The translations under genes were made by a program, and so were the position numbers. Shown here piece after piece: positions 33,011-42,036 of a stretch of 64,000 nucleotides of DNA. The stretch is taken from positions 248,001 through 312,000 of the forward strand of contig NZ_JAIVAJ010000005.1 in NCBI RefSeq assembly GCF_020171725.1, read 5' to 3'. The stretch's first letter is position 1, and each line of letters starts with the position of its first letter. The notes beneath the pieces are model-generated. The model was given only the letters and a program-made list of their open reading frames with translations, had not been told where the DNA came from and did not search any database. Source of the DNA: Halobacillus litoralis (GTDB lineage: Bacteria > Bacillota > Bacilli > Bacillales > Halobacillaceae).

Positions 33011-34099
33011 TTATTCGACAATACGTAATTCTTTTGGTGTTTTCGTTAACGTTTCATACCCATCTTCTGTGACCAGCACATCGTCCTCAAGGCGCACTCC
33101 GCCGATTTCAGGGTCATAAATACCCGGTTCAAGTGTGTAGGTCATGCCTTCCTTCAGCACACCATCATTCAGGTGACTCATAGACGGAAACTCGTGGACA
33201 TTGATTCCGAGCCCGTGTCCGATACGGTGAGGGAACAAGTCTCCATAACCAGCTTCCGTAATTAAATCACGTGCCGTTTGATCAAGGTCGCCTATGCGCG
33301 TGCCAGGTTTACTGATAGCAAGGGAAGCATCGAGCGCTGCTTTGACCGTCTCGTAAATTTTACGTTGTTCATCAGAAACTGACTTATAAGCAAATGTACG
33401 CGTGATGTCAGAAGTGTATCCCTTCCATACAACACCGAGGTCAAACAGAACGAAGTCTCCAGGGTTAAGCGTACGGTCTCCAGGATTTCCGTGCGGGGAT
33501 CCTGATTTCTCTCCGAATAGAACCATCGTGGAGAATGACATTTGAGAAACGCCCTTCTTCTTCAGTTCATATTCAATCATAGCAAGCACTTCCATCTCAC
33601 TCACGCCTTCGCGTAGTGATTCAACGCCGACTTTCACACCGAAATCCGCAAGCTCGGCCGCTTCACGCATGATCGCCACTTCCTGCTCGTCTTTTACAAC
33701 GCGCATTTCGTTAAGCGCGGGTTCGATATCCGCTACATCGACTTTATCGAACAAGGAGGTAAAGGATTCACTGCGCCCATAAGAGAGCACTTCCTTCTCA
33801 ATCCCGACTGTCTCCGCTTGATTGACTCCCTTTTCGCTAAGAAGCGCCCACGGATCTTCGTGGTCAGCGTAACCAACGATCTCGTGCTTCCAGCCTGCGT
33901 CCTTCAACTGACCTTTCTCCATTCCAGGTAAAACGGCTACCGGCTGTTTATCCGGGAAAACGACCAGCCCGAGCAGTCGCTCATGCGGATCTGTCGAAAA
34001 GCCCGTTAAGTAGAAAAAGTTTTCGGGTGAGTTGATGAATGCGACATCTATTTGGTTATCTTTCAAATAAGTTGAAAAATCTTTCAATCTTTGTTCCAT
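33011..34099 (-). CDS. M24 family metallopeptidase (Xaa-Pro aminopeptidase/dipeptidase)
   Basis: Cleaves peptides with proline at the second position. N-terminal creatinase-like domain (1-125) and pita-bread catalytic domain with the five metal ligands Asp220, Asp231, His295 (HRIGHGLG), Glu324 (TLEPGIY) and Glu338 (GVRLEDD). Length 362 suits YqhT/PepQ relatives; whether it prefers dipeptides or longer peptides cannot be decided. Monocistronic. Confidence 0.92.
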   Translation of the reverse strand: MEQRLKDFSTYLKDNQIDVAFINSPENFFYLTGFSTDPHERLLGLVVFPDKQPVAVLPGMEKGQLKDAGWKHEIVGYADHEDPWALLSEKGVNQAETVGIEKEVLSYGRSESFTSLFDKVDVADIEPALNEMRVVKDEQEVAIMREAAELADFGVKVGVESLREGVSEMEVLAMIEYELKKKGVSQMSFSTMVLFGEKSGSPHGNPGDRTLNPGDFVLFDLGVVWKGYTSDITRTFAYKSVSDEQRKIYETVKAALDASLAISKPGTRIGDLDQTARDLITEAGYGDLFPHRIGHGLGINVHEFPSMSHLNDGVLKEGMTYTLEPGIYDPEIGGVRLEDDVLVTEDGYETLTKTPKELRIVE

Positions 34100-34250
34100 A
34101 CGATCACTCCTTCACCATCATCATACAGGAGAGACTGAAACAATCCAAACGGGTGAACGTTTTGCGAAATTTCAGTAAGAGAAATGTTTTCCTATTTCCA
34201 TTTCGATATAATAGAGTAGGTTACGTTTAATTATGTAGGAGGTCGTTCAT

Positions 34251-34652
34251 ATGGATCGCACGCGCTTTTTTGTTAGAGTAGCGGCTATTTACGCATTAAT
34301 CGGAGCGTTTATGGGTTCTCACATGGCAGGCGGTGGCGGATTACAGCTCAGCGCTATTCACGCCCACATCCTCGTTGTCGGTTGGCTGTCGTTGTTTGCC
34401 TTTGCCATTTATTATCGCGTTTTTACGATTCCGAAAGATTCCAAACTTTCGGTCGTGCACGTCTGGAGCTCCTTCTTCGGTGTACTCGGACTAACGGTTG
34501 GAATGTGGCTTTATTACACTCAGCCGATTGAAGGCATGCGCGCCTTCAACACTGTATTCTTCATCGTCGGGGGAACCGTTCTTCTGATCGCCTTCGTCGT
34601 ATTCGCCATCATGGCGTTCGTACACGGCAAGCATATTTCAGAAGAAGGATAG
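34251..34652 (+). CDS. Four-helix membrane protein with haem-oxidase-like HAH motif
   Basis: A 133-residue integral membrane protein with helices at about 10-25, 35-55, 67-85 and 98-120. The motif SAIHAHILVVGWLSLFAF resembles the haem-ligand helix of subunit I of cytochrome oxidases (H-x-H before a G-W), so it may belong to the small oxidase-like proteins of Bacillaceae. Function unproven. GTAGGAGGTCG before the ATG; followed by a strong terminator. Confidence 0.75.
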   Translation: MDRTRFFVRVAAIYALIGAFMGSHMAGGGGLQLSAIHAHILVVGWLSLFAFAIYYRVFTIPKDSKLSVVHVWSSFFGVLGLTVGMWLYYTQPIEGMRAFNTVFFIVGGTVLLIAFVVFAIMAFVHGKHISEEG

Positions 34653-34675
34653 GTAGAGTTTCATAGAATACTAAA

Positions 34676-34706
34676 AAAAGGCAGGTGCACAGCACCTGCC
34701 TTTTTT
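34676..34706. terminator. Bidirectional terminator
   Basis: AAAGGCAGGTGC/GCACCTGCCTTT with a 3-nt loop, A-run before and T-run after, between convergent genes. Confidence 0.9.
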
Positions 34707-35723
34707 CTATGGAGAATACCGAACAAGTCGATCATCATTGTCAGCGGGGGACCCGCGTCCATCTGTGTTGTTCGTTATAAAGAACAACACCCCCTCCTGT
34801 TCTACAACATCCCGGATGCGGCCATATTGCTCCGTGACCACCTCAGGATTTCCGCCCTCAAGCGAAAGGGTACGAAGGGCTGTCCCTCTCAAAGTGGCAA
34901 TCCACAACTGATCCTCATAAATGGTGATACCAGAAGGAGCCCACGTCTCTGTTCCTGTGTGAAAAAGGGGAGCTGTTACGGAATCATCGTGCTCATCCCC
35001 GACATAGTCAGGCCACCCATAATCAGCGCCTGCATCAATTCTGTTGATCTCGTCATGAGCATCCGGCCCATGCTCAGAGGCATACAGCTGCCCCTCCTCA
35101 GTCCAGGCAAGCCCCTGCGGATTACGATGACCATAAGAGTACACGTATGAATTGTTGATCGGATTGTCAGAAGGGACACGGCCATCCATGTTCATTCTCA
35201 GAATTTTACCCGATAAAGAGCTTAAGTCCCGAGCTGTGTTTTCTTCAAGAGCATCTCCCGTCGTTACGAAAAGAAAGCAGTCCGGACTCATTTCGATTCT
35301 CCCCCCGTTGTGAAAACGAGCACCCGGAATATTCTCTAAAACAGACTCGATCTCTATCCACTCTGATCCCTGATTCTCGACTAGTACAACCCGGTTCTTG
35401 AGTCCGTTGTCTTCATAGGTATGATAAGCGAAAGCCAGGTTGTTCGTTTCATAGTCTGGATGAAGGTGAAACCCGAGCAGCCCTCCCTCACCGATTTGAA
35501 CAATCTCTTCAGACGTTTGGAGCGGCGCTCTGTTCACTTGACCATCAGCCACCGTCACTACATTTCCTTCACGTTCAGAGATGAAGTAGTCTTCACCGTA
35601 AATCTCTAAATCCCACGGAGAGCGTAATTCATCTGCAAGAACCTCCATACTCCCATCTACTTCTGGAGATGACTGACACCCCGCGGCAAAGAATAGGAAC
35701 AACAACCAGCTGATTCGCTTCAA
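34707..35723 (-). CDS. PQQ-dependent sugar dehydrogenase-like lipoprotein
   Basis: Secreted lipoprotein of the soluble aldose dehydrogenase (GSDH/YliI) family. Signal peptide with lipobox FAAGC (Cys16). Six-bladed propeller signatures: LRSPWDLEIYG, GEGGLLGFHLHPDY, RFHNGGRIEMSPD, YSYGHRNPQGLAW and SEHGPDAHDEINR, the last two carrying PQQ and calcium contacts. I see no PQQ-synthesis genes in the window, so the cofactor may be taken up or the activity lost. Confidence 0.88.
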   Translation of the reverse strand: MKRISWLLFLFFAAGCQSSPEVDGSMEVLADELRSPWDLEIYGEDYFISEREGNVVTVADGQVNRAPLQTSEEIVQIGEGGLLGFHLHPDYETNNLAFAYHTYEDNGLKNRVVLVENQGSEWIEIESVLENIPGARFHNGGRIEMSPDCFLFVTTGDALEENTARDLSSLSGKILRMNMDGRVPSDNPINNSYVYSYGHRNPQGLAWTEEGQLYASEHGPDAHDEINRIDAGADYGWPDYVGDEHDDSVTAPLFHTGTETWAPSGITIYEDQLWIATLRGTALRTLSLEGGNPEVVTEQYGRIRDVVEQEGVLFFITNNTDGRGSPADNDDRLVRYSP

Positions 35724-35793
35724 AGCATGCCCTCCTATTGTAAGTTGATTCCATTATATCAGGGATCACAGAAGGAAGACGGCTTGAAGCTCA

Positions 35794-36387
35794 TTAAGAT
35801 GCTTTCGCCTGTCTCAAAGGCGTTCGGTGCAGGAATGACTTCTCCAGTCGATAGGCAAATACCCCTGCCACGACAGCCAGTACGACATCTTTAATTAAGA
35901 AAGGGACCATGCTCGACCAGGCGATAGCATAGTTGATGCCCCCACCTTCAATCCAGAAATTCATCGCAGCATAGAACAGGTTGACACCAATCAAGTAATT
36001 GACGGCTGTTCCTACAAGCGCTGCCGCAATGTAGATATTCAAGCTTCGTTTCATCTCCGCAACTTTTCCCGCGCAGAACGCAATCGCTGTAAAAGAAAGT
36101 ATAAATCCGAATGTTGGGGAGAAGATGATACCAGGTCCACCTTGAAACGAAGCAAAGATCGGGGCCCCAACCAATCCTAGAATCGTATATACAATAATTG
36201 AAAATGCGCCAAGACGGCTGCCTAAAATAATTCCAGCTAAAATGGCGAAAAAGGTTTGCAACGTCAACGGCACACCAAAAACGGTCAGAAAAGGAACAAT
36301 ATATGTAATATTTGCCCCAACCGCCATTAAAGCAACAAACAAGGCTCCCAACGCCAAATCATAAGCTGTCATACGTGACTTTTCCAT
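35794..36387 (-). CDS. bioY: Biotin transporter substrate-binding membrane protein BioY
   Basis: S component of an ECF-type biotin importer. Six hydrophobic segments in 197 residues; family pattern TLQTFFAILAGIILGSRLG (residues 41-59), GFILSFTAIAFCAG and NYLIGVNLFY. A BirA operator lies upstream, linking it to biotin repression, and the ribosome binding site GGAAGGAG is buried in a hairpin. No ECF ATPase or T component is nearby; the shared module must be elsewhere. Confidence 0.94.
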   Translation of the reverse strand: MEKSRMTAYDLALGALFVALMAVGANITYIVPFLTVFGVPLTLQTFFAILAGIILGSRLGAFSIIVYTILGLVGAPIFASFQGGPGIIFSPTFGFILSFTAIAFCAGKVAEMKRSLNIYIAAALVGTAVNYLIGVNLFYAAMNFWIEGGGINYAIAWSSMVPFLIKDVVLAVVAGVFAYRLEKSFLHRTPLRQAKAS

Positions 36388-36395
36388 ATAAAAAT

Positions 36396-36439
36396 CTCCT
36401 TCCAGTTTACAAGTCTTACTTATAAACTACTGGAAGGAG
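36396..36439 (-). promoter_or_regulatory. SD-sequestering hairpin before bioY
   Basis: CTCCTTCC (minus strand 36439-36432) pairs perfectly with the SD GGAAGGAG (36403-36396), and AGTTTATAAG/CTTGTAAACT extends the stem by 10 bp with one wobble after a 3-nt bulge. The ATG is 8 nt past the SD. Whether the 5' arm is in the transcript depends on the start site. Confidence 0.6.
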
Positions 36440-36444
36440 AATCA

Positions 36445-36478
36445 TAATGTCAACTATATTTTTTTGCGGTTAACAAAA
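36445..36478 (-). promoter_or_regulatory. BirA operator of bioY
   Basis: Minus-strand TTTTGTTAAC, 14 nt, GTTGACATTA: the two BirA half-sites (TGTTAAC ... GTTAACA) with one mismatch in the second. BirA-biotinyl-AMP would repress bioY when biotin is ample. Confidence 0.85.
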
Positions 36479-36503
36479 GTTAACGCTATAATGAATTCTT
36501 TTA

Positions 36504-36989
36504 TTACAGGCCAAGCCCTATCGATAGTTGGTTGGTATAGGAAGTATAGGCGACCGTCTGATTGATTTCGACAACTTCTTCCTCAGAAAACCCAAGATCC
36601 TTCAAACGGATTACATCTTCTTTTGTCACTTGAACAGGCTTTGCAACTAAGCGATCCGCGTATGTTAACACGGCTTTCCACTCATCCGACATGTCGGAAT
36701 GCTGATAATTTGATAACCAGTCCAGAATATCTGTTTGATTGACAAGGTCTTTCAGGATTTCAGAGTGGCTCTTCGTACAGTATTCACAACCATTTTTCAT
36801 AGAAACGAACGTTATGATCACCTCACGCAGATCTTCCTGCAATGAAGTCTCTTTGATTGCACGTTGAAGAGGAAGGAAACTTTCATACGTTCCTTGGTGA
36901 TTGGCAAGCAGTCGATCGAACACCGTAGCCGACTTACCCTCATACGTATCCTTATAATTTGTTAGGCGAACAGGTTTCACCCATGCCAT
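36504..36989 (-). CDS. AhpD-like carboxymuconolactone decarboxylase family protein
   Basis: Contains the peroxidase-like active-site motif CEYCTKSHSEIL (C-x-x-C-x3-H) within an all-helical CMD fold; AhpD relatives act with peroxiredoxins. Length 161 from ATG 36989, which is 9 nt after AAAGGAG; the frame's first two ATGs touch the SD. The gene ends just downstream of the bioY operator region; no peroxiredoxin adjoins it. Confidence 0.82.
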   Translation of the reverse strand: MAWVKPVRLTNYKDTYEGKSATVFDRLLANHQGTYESFLPLQRAIKETSLQEDLREVIITFVSMKNGCEYCTKSHSEILKDLVNQTDILDWLSNYQHSDMSDEWKAVLTYADRLVAKPVQVTKEDVIRLKDLGFSEEEVVEINQTVAYTSYTNQLSIGLGL

Positions 36990-37114
36990 AATCATCATCT
37001 CCTTTAGTCCTTTTTATTTACTTTTAAAGAAAATTTTAATAGATAAAAACCACTATTATAGTGACATTTTCCTACAAATATATTAGTGTATACATAAAAA
37101 ATGGAGGGATTTGG

Positions 37115-38560
37115 ATGTTATCTCCTCAACGAGCTATGGGGCAGTACAGTACCCCCCAGGAAACCGTGGACTACATGGTCAACACGGTAAGCAGACACCT
37201 GGAATCCCAACATGAAGAACCTCAAATATTAGACCCTTCAACGGGTGATGGAATCTTCGTTCGAACGTTGGTACAGTCAGGTTACACACCATCCCAAATC
37301 CATGCCTATGATGTCGACCCTGCCATTCCAGCACAATATGAAGGGATCCATTATGCACATCAGGATTTTCTGAAAGCAGAAGGCACGAATCGATTCGATG
37401 CCATCATCGGCAACCCTCCCTATAAATCAAAACGTCAAAGTTCGTACTTCACAGAAAACAGAGACGTTCTGGCTGAACAGTTCCAAGATATCGGTGTGCA
37501 TAACATGTATTCCCTGTTCATTTATAAAGGGCTGCAGTTGTTAAAAGAGGGCGGTATTCTTACTATGATCGTCCAGGATTCTTTCTTAACGAATGTTTAT
37601 TATAAACACTTTAGAAACTATTTATTAAATCATTCTGAAATTCAAGAAGTGATTCTGGCTCCACGTAGATTGTTTCATCATGGAAAAGCAGACGTTCGGA
37701 CTTCCATCCTGACAATCAAAAAAGCCCCTGCGAAAGATGGGCATACTGTAAGACTAGTGGACCGACTAACCTATCAGCAATACGAAAACCCACCAGAAAC
37801 GAGTGTTCAATACCTGCCTCAAACCGTTTTTAAGAAACTGCCAAACTATAATTTTGCAATTAATGTGCCGGAGGAAGTGCTTGAACTCTTCCGATCCCAT
37901 TATAAACCGTTAGAACACATTGTACCTATTAAAACGGGAGTCTCAACCGGCAATGATGGACGCTTCTTACGCAAGGCGGACGAAATTACAGACGCAGAAG
38001 ACTGGATTCCTTTCTACAAAAACGGAGGCGCGAAAGATGGGTGGTATTACCCGCCCAAGCATTATATCCACAAAGACTGGAGGTCACTCAGTCAAAATGA
38101 AAAGAAGTTCACAATCCGTAACCCTTCCTATCTCTATCAAGAAGGAATCACCTGCTCCTCAATGGGGGTGAAGTTCTCTGCCTCCTATCTTCCAAAAGGA
38201 AGTTTATTCGGAGTCAACGCGAACTTGTTTCCTGATAAGCAGGAAGATTTGTATTATCTGCTCGGCTTACTGAACAGCAGCCTGGTCAAATACATTTTGC
38301 GGAAAGTATTGAATCGAACAAATATGGTGACTTCTGGCTACATTAAGAAGATTCCATACATCCGCCCTTCTGAAGAACAGAAATCAATAGTCGTCAAGAA
38401 AGCTGAAACATTAGTCGAAAAGAAAAAAGAGAACCCTGAGTACTCGACTGAACAGCTCCATCAAGAAATTGATGATATCATCTTTGACGTCTATAGAATC
38501 AAAGAAGAACACCGTGAAGAGATGCTTCATTTCTGTGAAAATGTACTGGAATGCCTATAA
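37115..38560 (+). CDS. Orphan N6-adenine DNA methyltransferase (Eco57I-like)
   Basis: Class gamma-like DNA methylase: SAM-binding motif I DPSTGDGIF (40-48), motif IV NPPY (100-103) for N6-adenine, and a C-terminal TRD-like region containing GVSTGNDGRFLR and SGYIKKIPYIRP, typical of type IIG and Eco57I enzymes. No nuclease motif is seen and no restriction gene adjoins. TGGAGGG precedes ATG 37115; the longer frame from 37061 lacks an SD. In length (481) it is much shorter than full type IIG enzymes. Target sequence unknown. Confidence 0.85.
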   Translation: MLSPQRAMGQYSTPQETVDYMVNTVSRHLESQHEEPQILDPSTGDGIFVRTLVQSGYTPSQIHAYDVDPAIPAQYEGIHYAHQDFLKAEGTNRFDAIIGNPPYKSKRQSSYFTENRDVLAEQFQDIGVHNMYSLFIYKGLQLLKEGGILTMIVQDSFLTNVYYKHFRNYLLNHSEIQEVILAPRRLFHHGKADVRTSILTIKKAPAKDGHTVRLVDRLTYQQYENPPETSVQYLPQTVFKKLPNYNFAINVPEEVLELFRSHYKPLEHIVPIKTGVSTGNDGRFLRKADEITDAEDWIPFYKNGGAKDGWYYPPKHYIHKDWRSLSQNEKKFTIRNPSYLYQEGITCSSMGVKFSASYLPKGSLFGVNANLFPDKQEDLYYLLGLLNSSLVKYILRKVLNRTNMVTSGYIKKIPYIRPSEEQKSIVVKKAETLVEKKKENPEYSTEQLHQEIDDIIFDVYRIKEEHREEMLHFCENVLECL

Positions 38561-38596
38561 AAACAACACCGCCCATTAGGAGCGGTGTTGTTTTTC
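38561..38596. terminator. Bidirectional terminator between the methyltransferase and helicase genes
   Basis: AAACAACACCGC/GCGGTGTTGTTT, a 12-bp perfect stem, T-runs on both strands. Confidence 0.9.
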
Positions 38597-38632
38597 AGTA
38601 CCTTTTCCGACATCATTTCCCGGGAAATGACA

Positions 38633-40906
38633 CTACTTCACAATTCGGTAATCGCCCCAGTCTTCAGGCAGAAGCGTCGTGTACCTTGGAGTGAGGAAAC
38701 GGTCGTCAATCAGTTGGATCGAGCCTTGGTCCGACTCGGAACGGATGAGACGTCCTCCCGCTTGCAGCACCTTGTTCATCCCCGGGTACACATACGCGTA
38801 GTCATACCCGTTGCGGCCTTTTTCCTGGAAATAATCTTTGATCAATTCTTTCTCAAGGCTTCTCGGAGCAAGTCCGATTCCGACAACGGCCACCCCATTC
38901 AATCGATCCCCTCTTAAATCGACACCCTCTGAAAAGATGCCACCGAGCACTGCAAATCCGACGAGCTCTCCTCCAGGAACGAATTGCGAGAGGAAATCCT
39001 CTCTCCTATCCTCGTCCATTCCTTGTTCCTGAACAGCGACGTCCGCCTCATATTGTTTAAAATGCTGATAGACAAGATCCATGTAATGGTAAGACGGGAA
39101 GAAAAACAGATAATTTCCTTTCTGCTTCTTCACCTGTTCATATAACAGACCTGCCAGCCTTCCAGCCGTCTGTTCCCTCGTTTTGTACCGTGTCGATAAG
39201 GGAGCTACGACTAAATCGATCTGCGAAGAGTCATAAGGCGATGGGAGCTGTAAAATATAATCGTCTTTCTTTCCACCAAGCATATCCTTGTAGTATCCAA
39301 AAGGAGATAGAGTTGCAGAAAAGAATACAGAGGACCTGAACGCTTTAGTCGTTTCACTCAGAACATGAGAAGGGTCAAGGCAGAAGAGCTTGACGTTGAA
39401 TTCCCCTTGGCTTATATCCCCAATCACTTTGAAATGTTCATCCACTAATTCAAGAATCCTCAGAAAGCTCTGGGCTGTAAAATAAACATCCAGCAAGTGC
39501 TCGGACTGATCGTCAACTGGTTCACTCTGCAATTGCCGCTCCGCTTGTTCAAGGAAGCGCTCTAACGATTCTTCCCATTCCCCTTGCAGATCTTCCACTA
39601 CAAATGATTCAGATGCCTCTCCTCTGAGTCGGACCAAGTCTTTATAGATCGCCTCGGCTGCCTTTGAGAGACGTTCATTTTCGTATTCCCAATCTTCACT
39701 CAGAATCAGAAACTCACGTTCAGGCAGATGAGCAGAGTACATCTCCCTGGCTCTTTCCACTAAGTTGTGAGACTCATCCACAAGAAGCGTCGTTTTTTTC
39801 TTTTGATCGGGAAGCAGCCTTCTTAAAGACACCTTTGGATCATAGATGTAGTTGTAATCACCAATGATAACGTCCGCCTCATTCGTTAGATCCAGTGAAA
39901 ATTCGAATGGACACACTTTATGTTTTTTCGCATAGGACTCGATGACCGGTCTCGATAGAAGCGTTTCGTTCATGAGTATATCGACTAGCGCTTCATTTAT
40001 CCGGTCATAATACCCGTCTGCAAATTCACAGTAATCCGGCTGACAGATCGTTTCATCTTGAAAACAGATTTTATCCTTTGCTGTAAGCGTCACCGAACGA
40101 AGGACCAGCCCTTTGTCCCCCATAAACTGAAGCGCCTCTTCAGCGGTTGTCCTTGTAATCGTCTTCGCGGTCAAATAATAGATTTTCTCCATACCTTCAA
40201 GATCCATCGCCTTCACAGCTGGAAAGAGAGTCGAGATCGTCTTTCCGATTCCAGTAGGGGCCTGGGCGAATAAGTCCCGCTTTTCCTGAATCGTTCGATA
40301 AACACTTCCCGCAAGCTTCCTCTGTCCTTCCCGGTAACTCGGAAAAGGAAACGATAAATCCGGAATGGAATGTTGCTTTTGTTCACGAATATGCAGAATG
40401 ATTCTTGCATAAGACATGTATTGATCGATACATTCATCTATAAAGGACGTTAACGCTTCTTTAGAAAAAGTTTTCAAAAACCGCTTCTTCTCTTTAGACT
40501 GCTTCTGAACATACGTCAGTTGAACTTGAATCTCCTCCAGGTCTTCACGATCCGCATAGATAAAGGCGTAGCCCTTCGCCTGAGCCCAGTAGACTGGATC
40601 ACTGTCCTCATCCAGTTCATCCAAATCCCTGGCCGTGGACTTGATTTCATCAATGACAGGTCCATGATCCGACTGAAGAAGGCCGTCACAGCGCCCTTGT
40701 AAGCGGAGTGTCAACTGTTCACGGGTAAAGGTATGTTCAAGTGCAACTTCTTTCTCATCGCCCTCTTCATACATTTTTTGTACGTCCTGATGAATGGCTG
40801 TCCCTTCGACTAAGGTTGTATTGGAACGAAACCGATTATCAATATGACCGGCTCGGTAGATGTAGCTCATCAAGTCTCGAACAGAAATCGTCATCGTGCT
40901 GTCCAT
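38633..40906 (-). CDS. Cas4-like nuclease fused to XPD/DinG-family helicase
   Basis: Two modules in 757 residues. The N-terminal 170 residues carry a PD-(D/E)xK nuclease of the Cas4/RecB class: His39, Asp74 (GRCDGLL), Glu87-x-Lys89 (IDEIK) and the QxxxY motif QAKGY. Then an SF2 helicase: Walker A APTGIGKT, DESH (LLVDESHNLV) and C-terminal motifs FSATLS and AGGRLIRS. Between them Cys residues in ICFQDETICQPDYCEFADG and HKVCPFEF fit the XPD 4Fe-4S site. ATG 40906 is preferred: AAGGAGGGG is inside the longer frame. DNA repair is the likely role. Confidence 0.88.
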   Translation of the reverse strand: MDSTMTISVRDLMSYIYRAGHIDNRFRSNTTLVEGTAIHQDVQKMYEEGDEKEVALEHTFTREQLTLRLQGRCDGLLQSDHGPVIDEIKSTARDLDELDEDSDPVYWAQAKGYAFIYADREDLEEIQVQLTYVQKQSKEKKRFLKTFSKEALTSFIDECIDQYMSYARIILHIREQKQHSIPDLSFPFPSYREGQRKLAGSVYRTIQEKRDLFAQAPTGIGKTISTLFPAVKAMDLEGMEKIYYLTAKTITRTTAEEALQFMGDKGLVLRSVTLTAKDKICFQDETICQPDYCEFADGYYDRINEALVDILMNETLLSRPVIESYAKKHKVCPFEFSLDLTNEADVIIGDYNYIYDPKVSLRRLLPDQKKKTTLLVDESHNLVERAREMYSAHLPEREFLILSEDWEYENERLSKAAEAIYKDLVRLRGEASESFVVEDLQGEWEESLERFLEQAERQLQSEPVDDQSEHLLDVYFTAQSFLRILELVDEHFKVIGDISQGEFNVKLFCLDPSHVLSETTKAFRSSVFFSATLSPFGYYKDMLGGKKDDYILQLPSPYDSSQIDLVVAPLSTRYKTREQTAGRLAGLLYEQVKKQKGNYLFFFPSYHYMDLVYQHFKQYEADVAVQEQGMDEDRREDFLSQFVPGGELVGFAVLGGIFSEGVDLRGDRLNGVAVVGIGLAPRSLEKELIKDYFQEKGRNGYDYAYVYPGMNKVLQAGGRLIRSESDQGSIQLIDDRFLTPRYTTLLPEDWGDYRIVK

Positions 40907-41082
40907 CAACTGCCCCTCCTTCACAAAAAAAATTGACTGTTACCCTCAAGTTACCGTATCGATAAGCGTATGTCTATATAAGGAAAATGATAGAATAACG
41001 ATAACACGTTTTTATTTTCCCAATGCGTGGAACCATCATATACTATTAGTAAGCGGAATTATAACAATCAGGGGTGACCCAA

Positions 41083-42021
41083 ATGAAAGCATGGAGATGG
41101 ATCGCTTCTGTCTTATTAACCATAACCATCGGATTCTTTATAACGGCGGCCTTTATCTATTCGCCTGATGATACAACTCAGCCTTCCTCTGAGAATCAGG
41201 AAGAGCCGGAGCCACTTTTCCCTGCTGAGGAGTCTGAGGAAACCCGGGAACCTTCTGAGGACGAGACGGTTATAGATGGACCTCCTGAAGAAGGAGAACC
41301 CTCTATCGGGGACGGCATTCGTGATGTGTTTACAAGTGTGATTGAGAGCGCAAAGGACCTTTTCATCCGGGAAGACCTTCAAATTACAGCTCTCGGAGAC
41401 TCTCTGACAGAAGGAATCGGTGATGGAACCGGACAAGGCGGTTATTTAGGTATTTTGCAACAAACGTTTGAGAGCAACCCAAACTCCGGTGATGTGGAAA
41501 TCGATAACTTCGGTAAAAACGGACATCGAAGCGATCAATTGTTAAGAAGACTGAAAAATGAGGAAGAAATGACGGAATCGATTAAACAGGCGGACCTCGT
41601 CTTGATTACAATCGGAGCGAATGACGTCATGGAAGTGGTAGAGAACAATATAACGGACTTGAATTACCAAGCCTTTGTTAATGCCCAGCAAGGTTACGAG
41701 GAGCGTCTAAGAGAAATTCTTCAAATCGTAAATGAGACCAATCCAGACGCCTCCATCTATTTAATCGGCTTGTACAACCCTTTCGAGGATTATTTCCAGA
41801 ACATTCCTGAACTCGGAAGGATTACAAGTGACTGGAACCAAATCAGCAGACGGGTGGTCGACGACTTCAACCGAACAAGTTTCATTCCCATCCGTGATGT
41901 ATTCTCTAACAACGCAGAGGATTTACTCTGGCAACAGGATCGCTTTCATCCAAATGAGAGAGGGTATAAACGAATTGCCGAGCGCGTGTTACAATATATA
42001 AAAGAAGAGATTGAACGATAA
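41083..42021 (+). CDS. Membrane-anchored SGNH/GDSL hydrolase (YpmR-like)
   Basis: Extracellular esterase-type enzyme. N-terminal anchor helix (about 4-25), an acidic low-complexity linker rich in Glu/Pro (28-75), then an SGNH domain: block I ALGDSLTEG (Ser107), block III GANDV, and block V DRFHPNERGY with the catalytic Asp and His. GGGGTG precedes ATG 41083. Followed by the ypmS-like gene 15 nt later, as in B. subtilis ypmR-ypmS. Substrate unknown. Confidence 0.88.
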   Translation: MKAWRWIASVLLTITIGFFITAAFIYSPDDTTQPSSENQEEPEPLFPAEESEETREPSEDETVIDGPPEEGEPSIGDGIRDVFTSVIESAKDLFIREDLQITALGDSLTEGIGDGTGQGGYLGILQQTFESNPNSGDVEIDNFGKNGHRSDQLLRRLKNEEEMTESIKQADLVLITIGANDVMEVVENNITDLNYQAFVNAQQGYEERLREILQIVNETNPDASIYLIGLYNPFEDYFQNIPELGRITSDWNQISRRVVDDFNRTSFIPIRDVFSNNAEDLLWQQDRFHPNERGYKRIAERVLQYIKEEIER

Positions 42022-42036
42022 GGCGGAATGCAGAAA

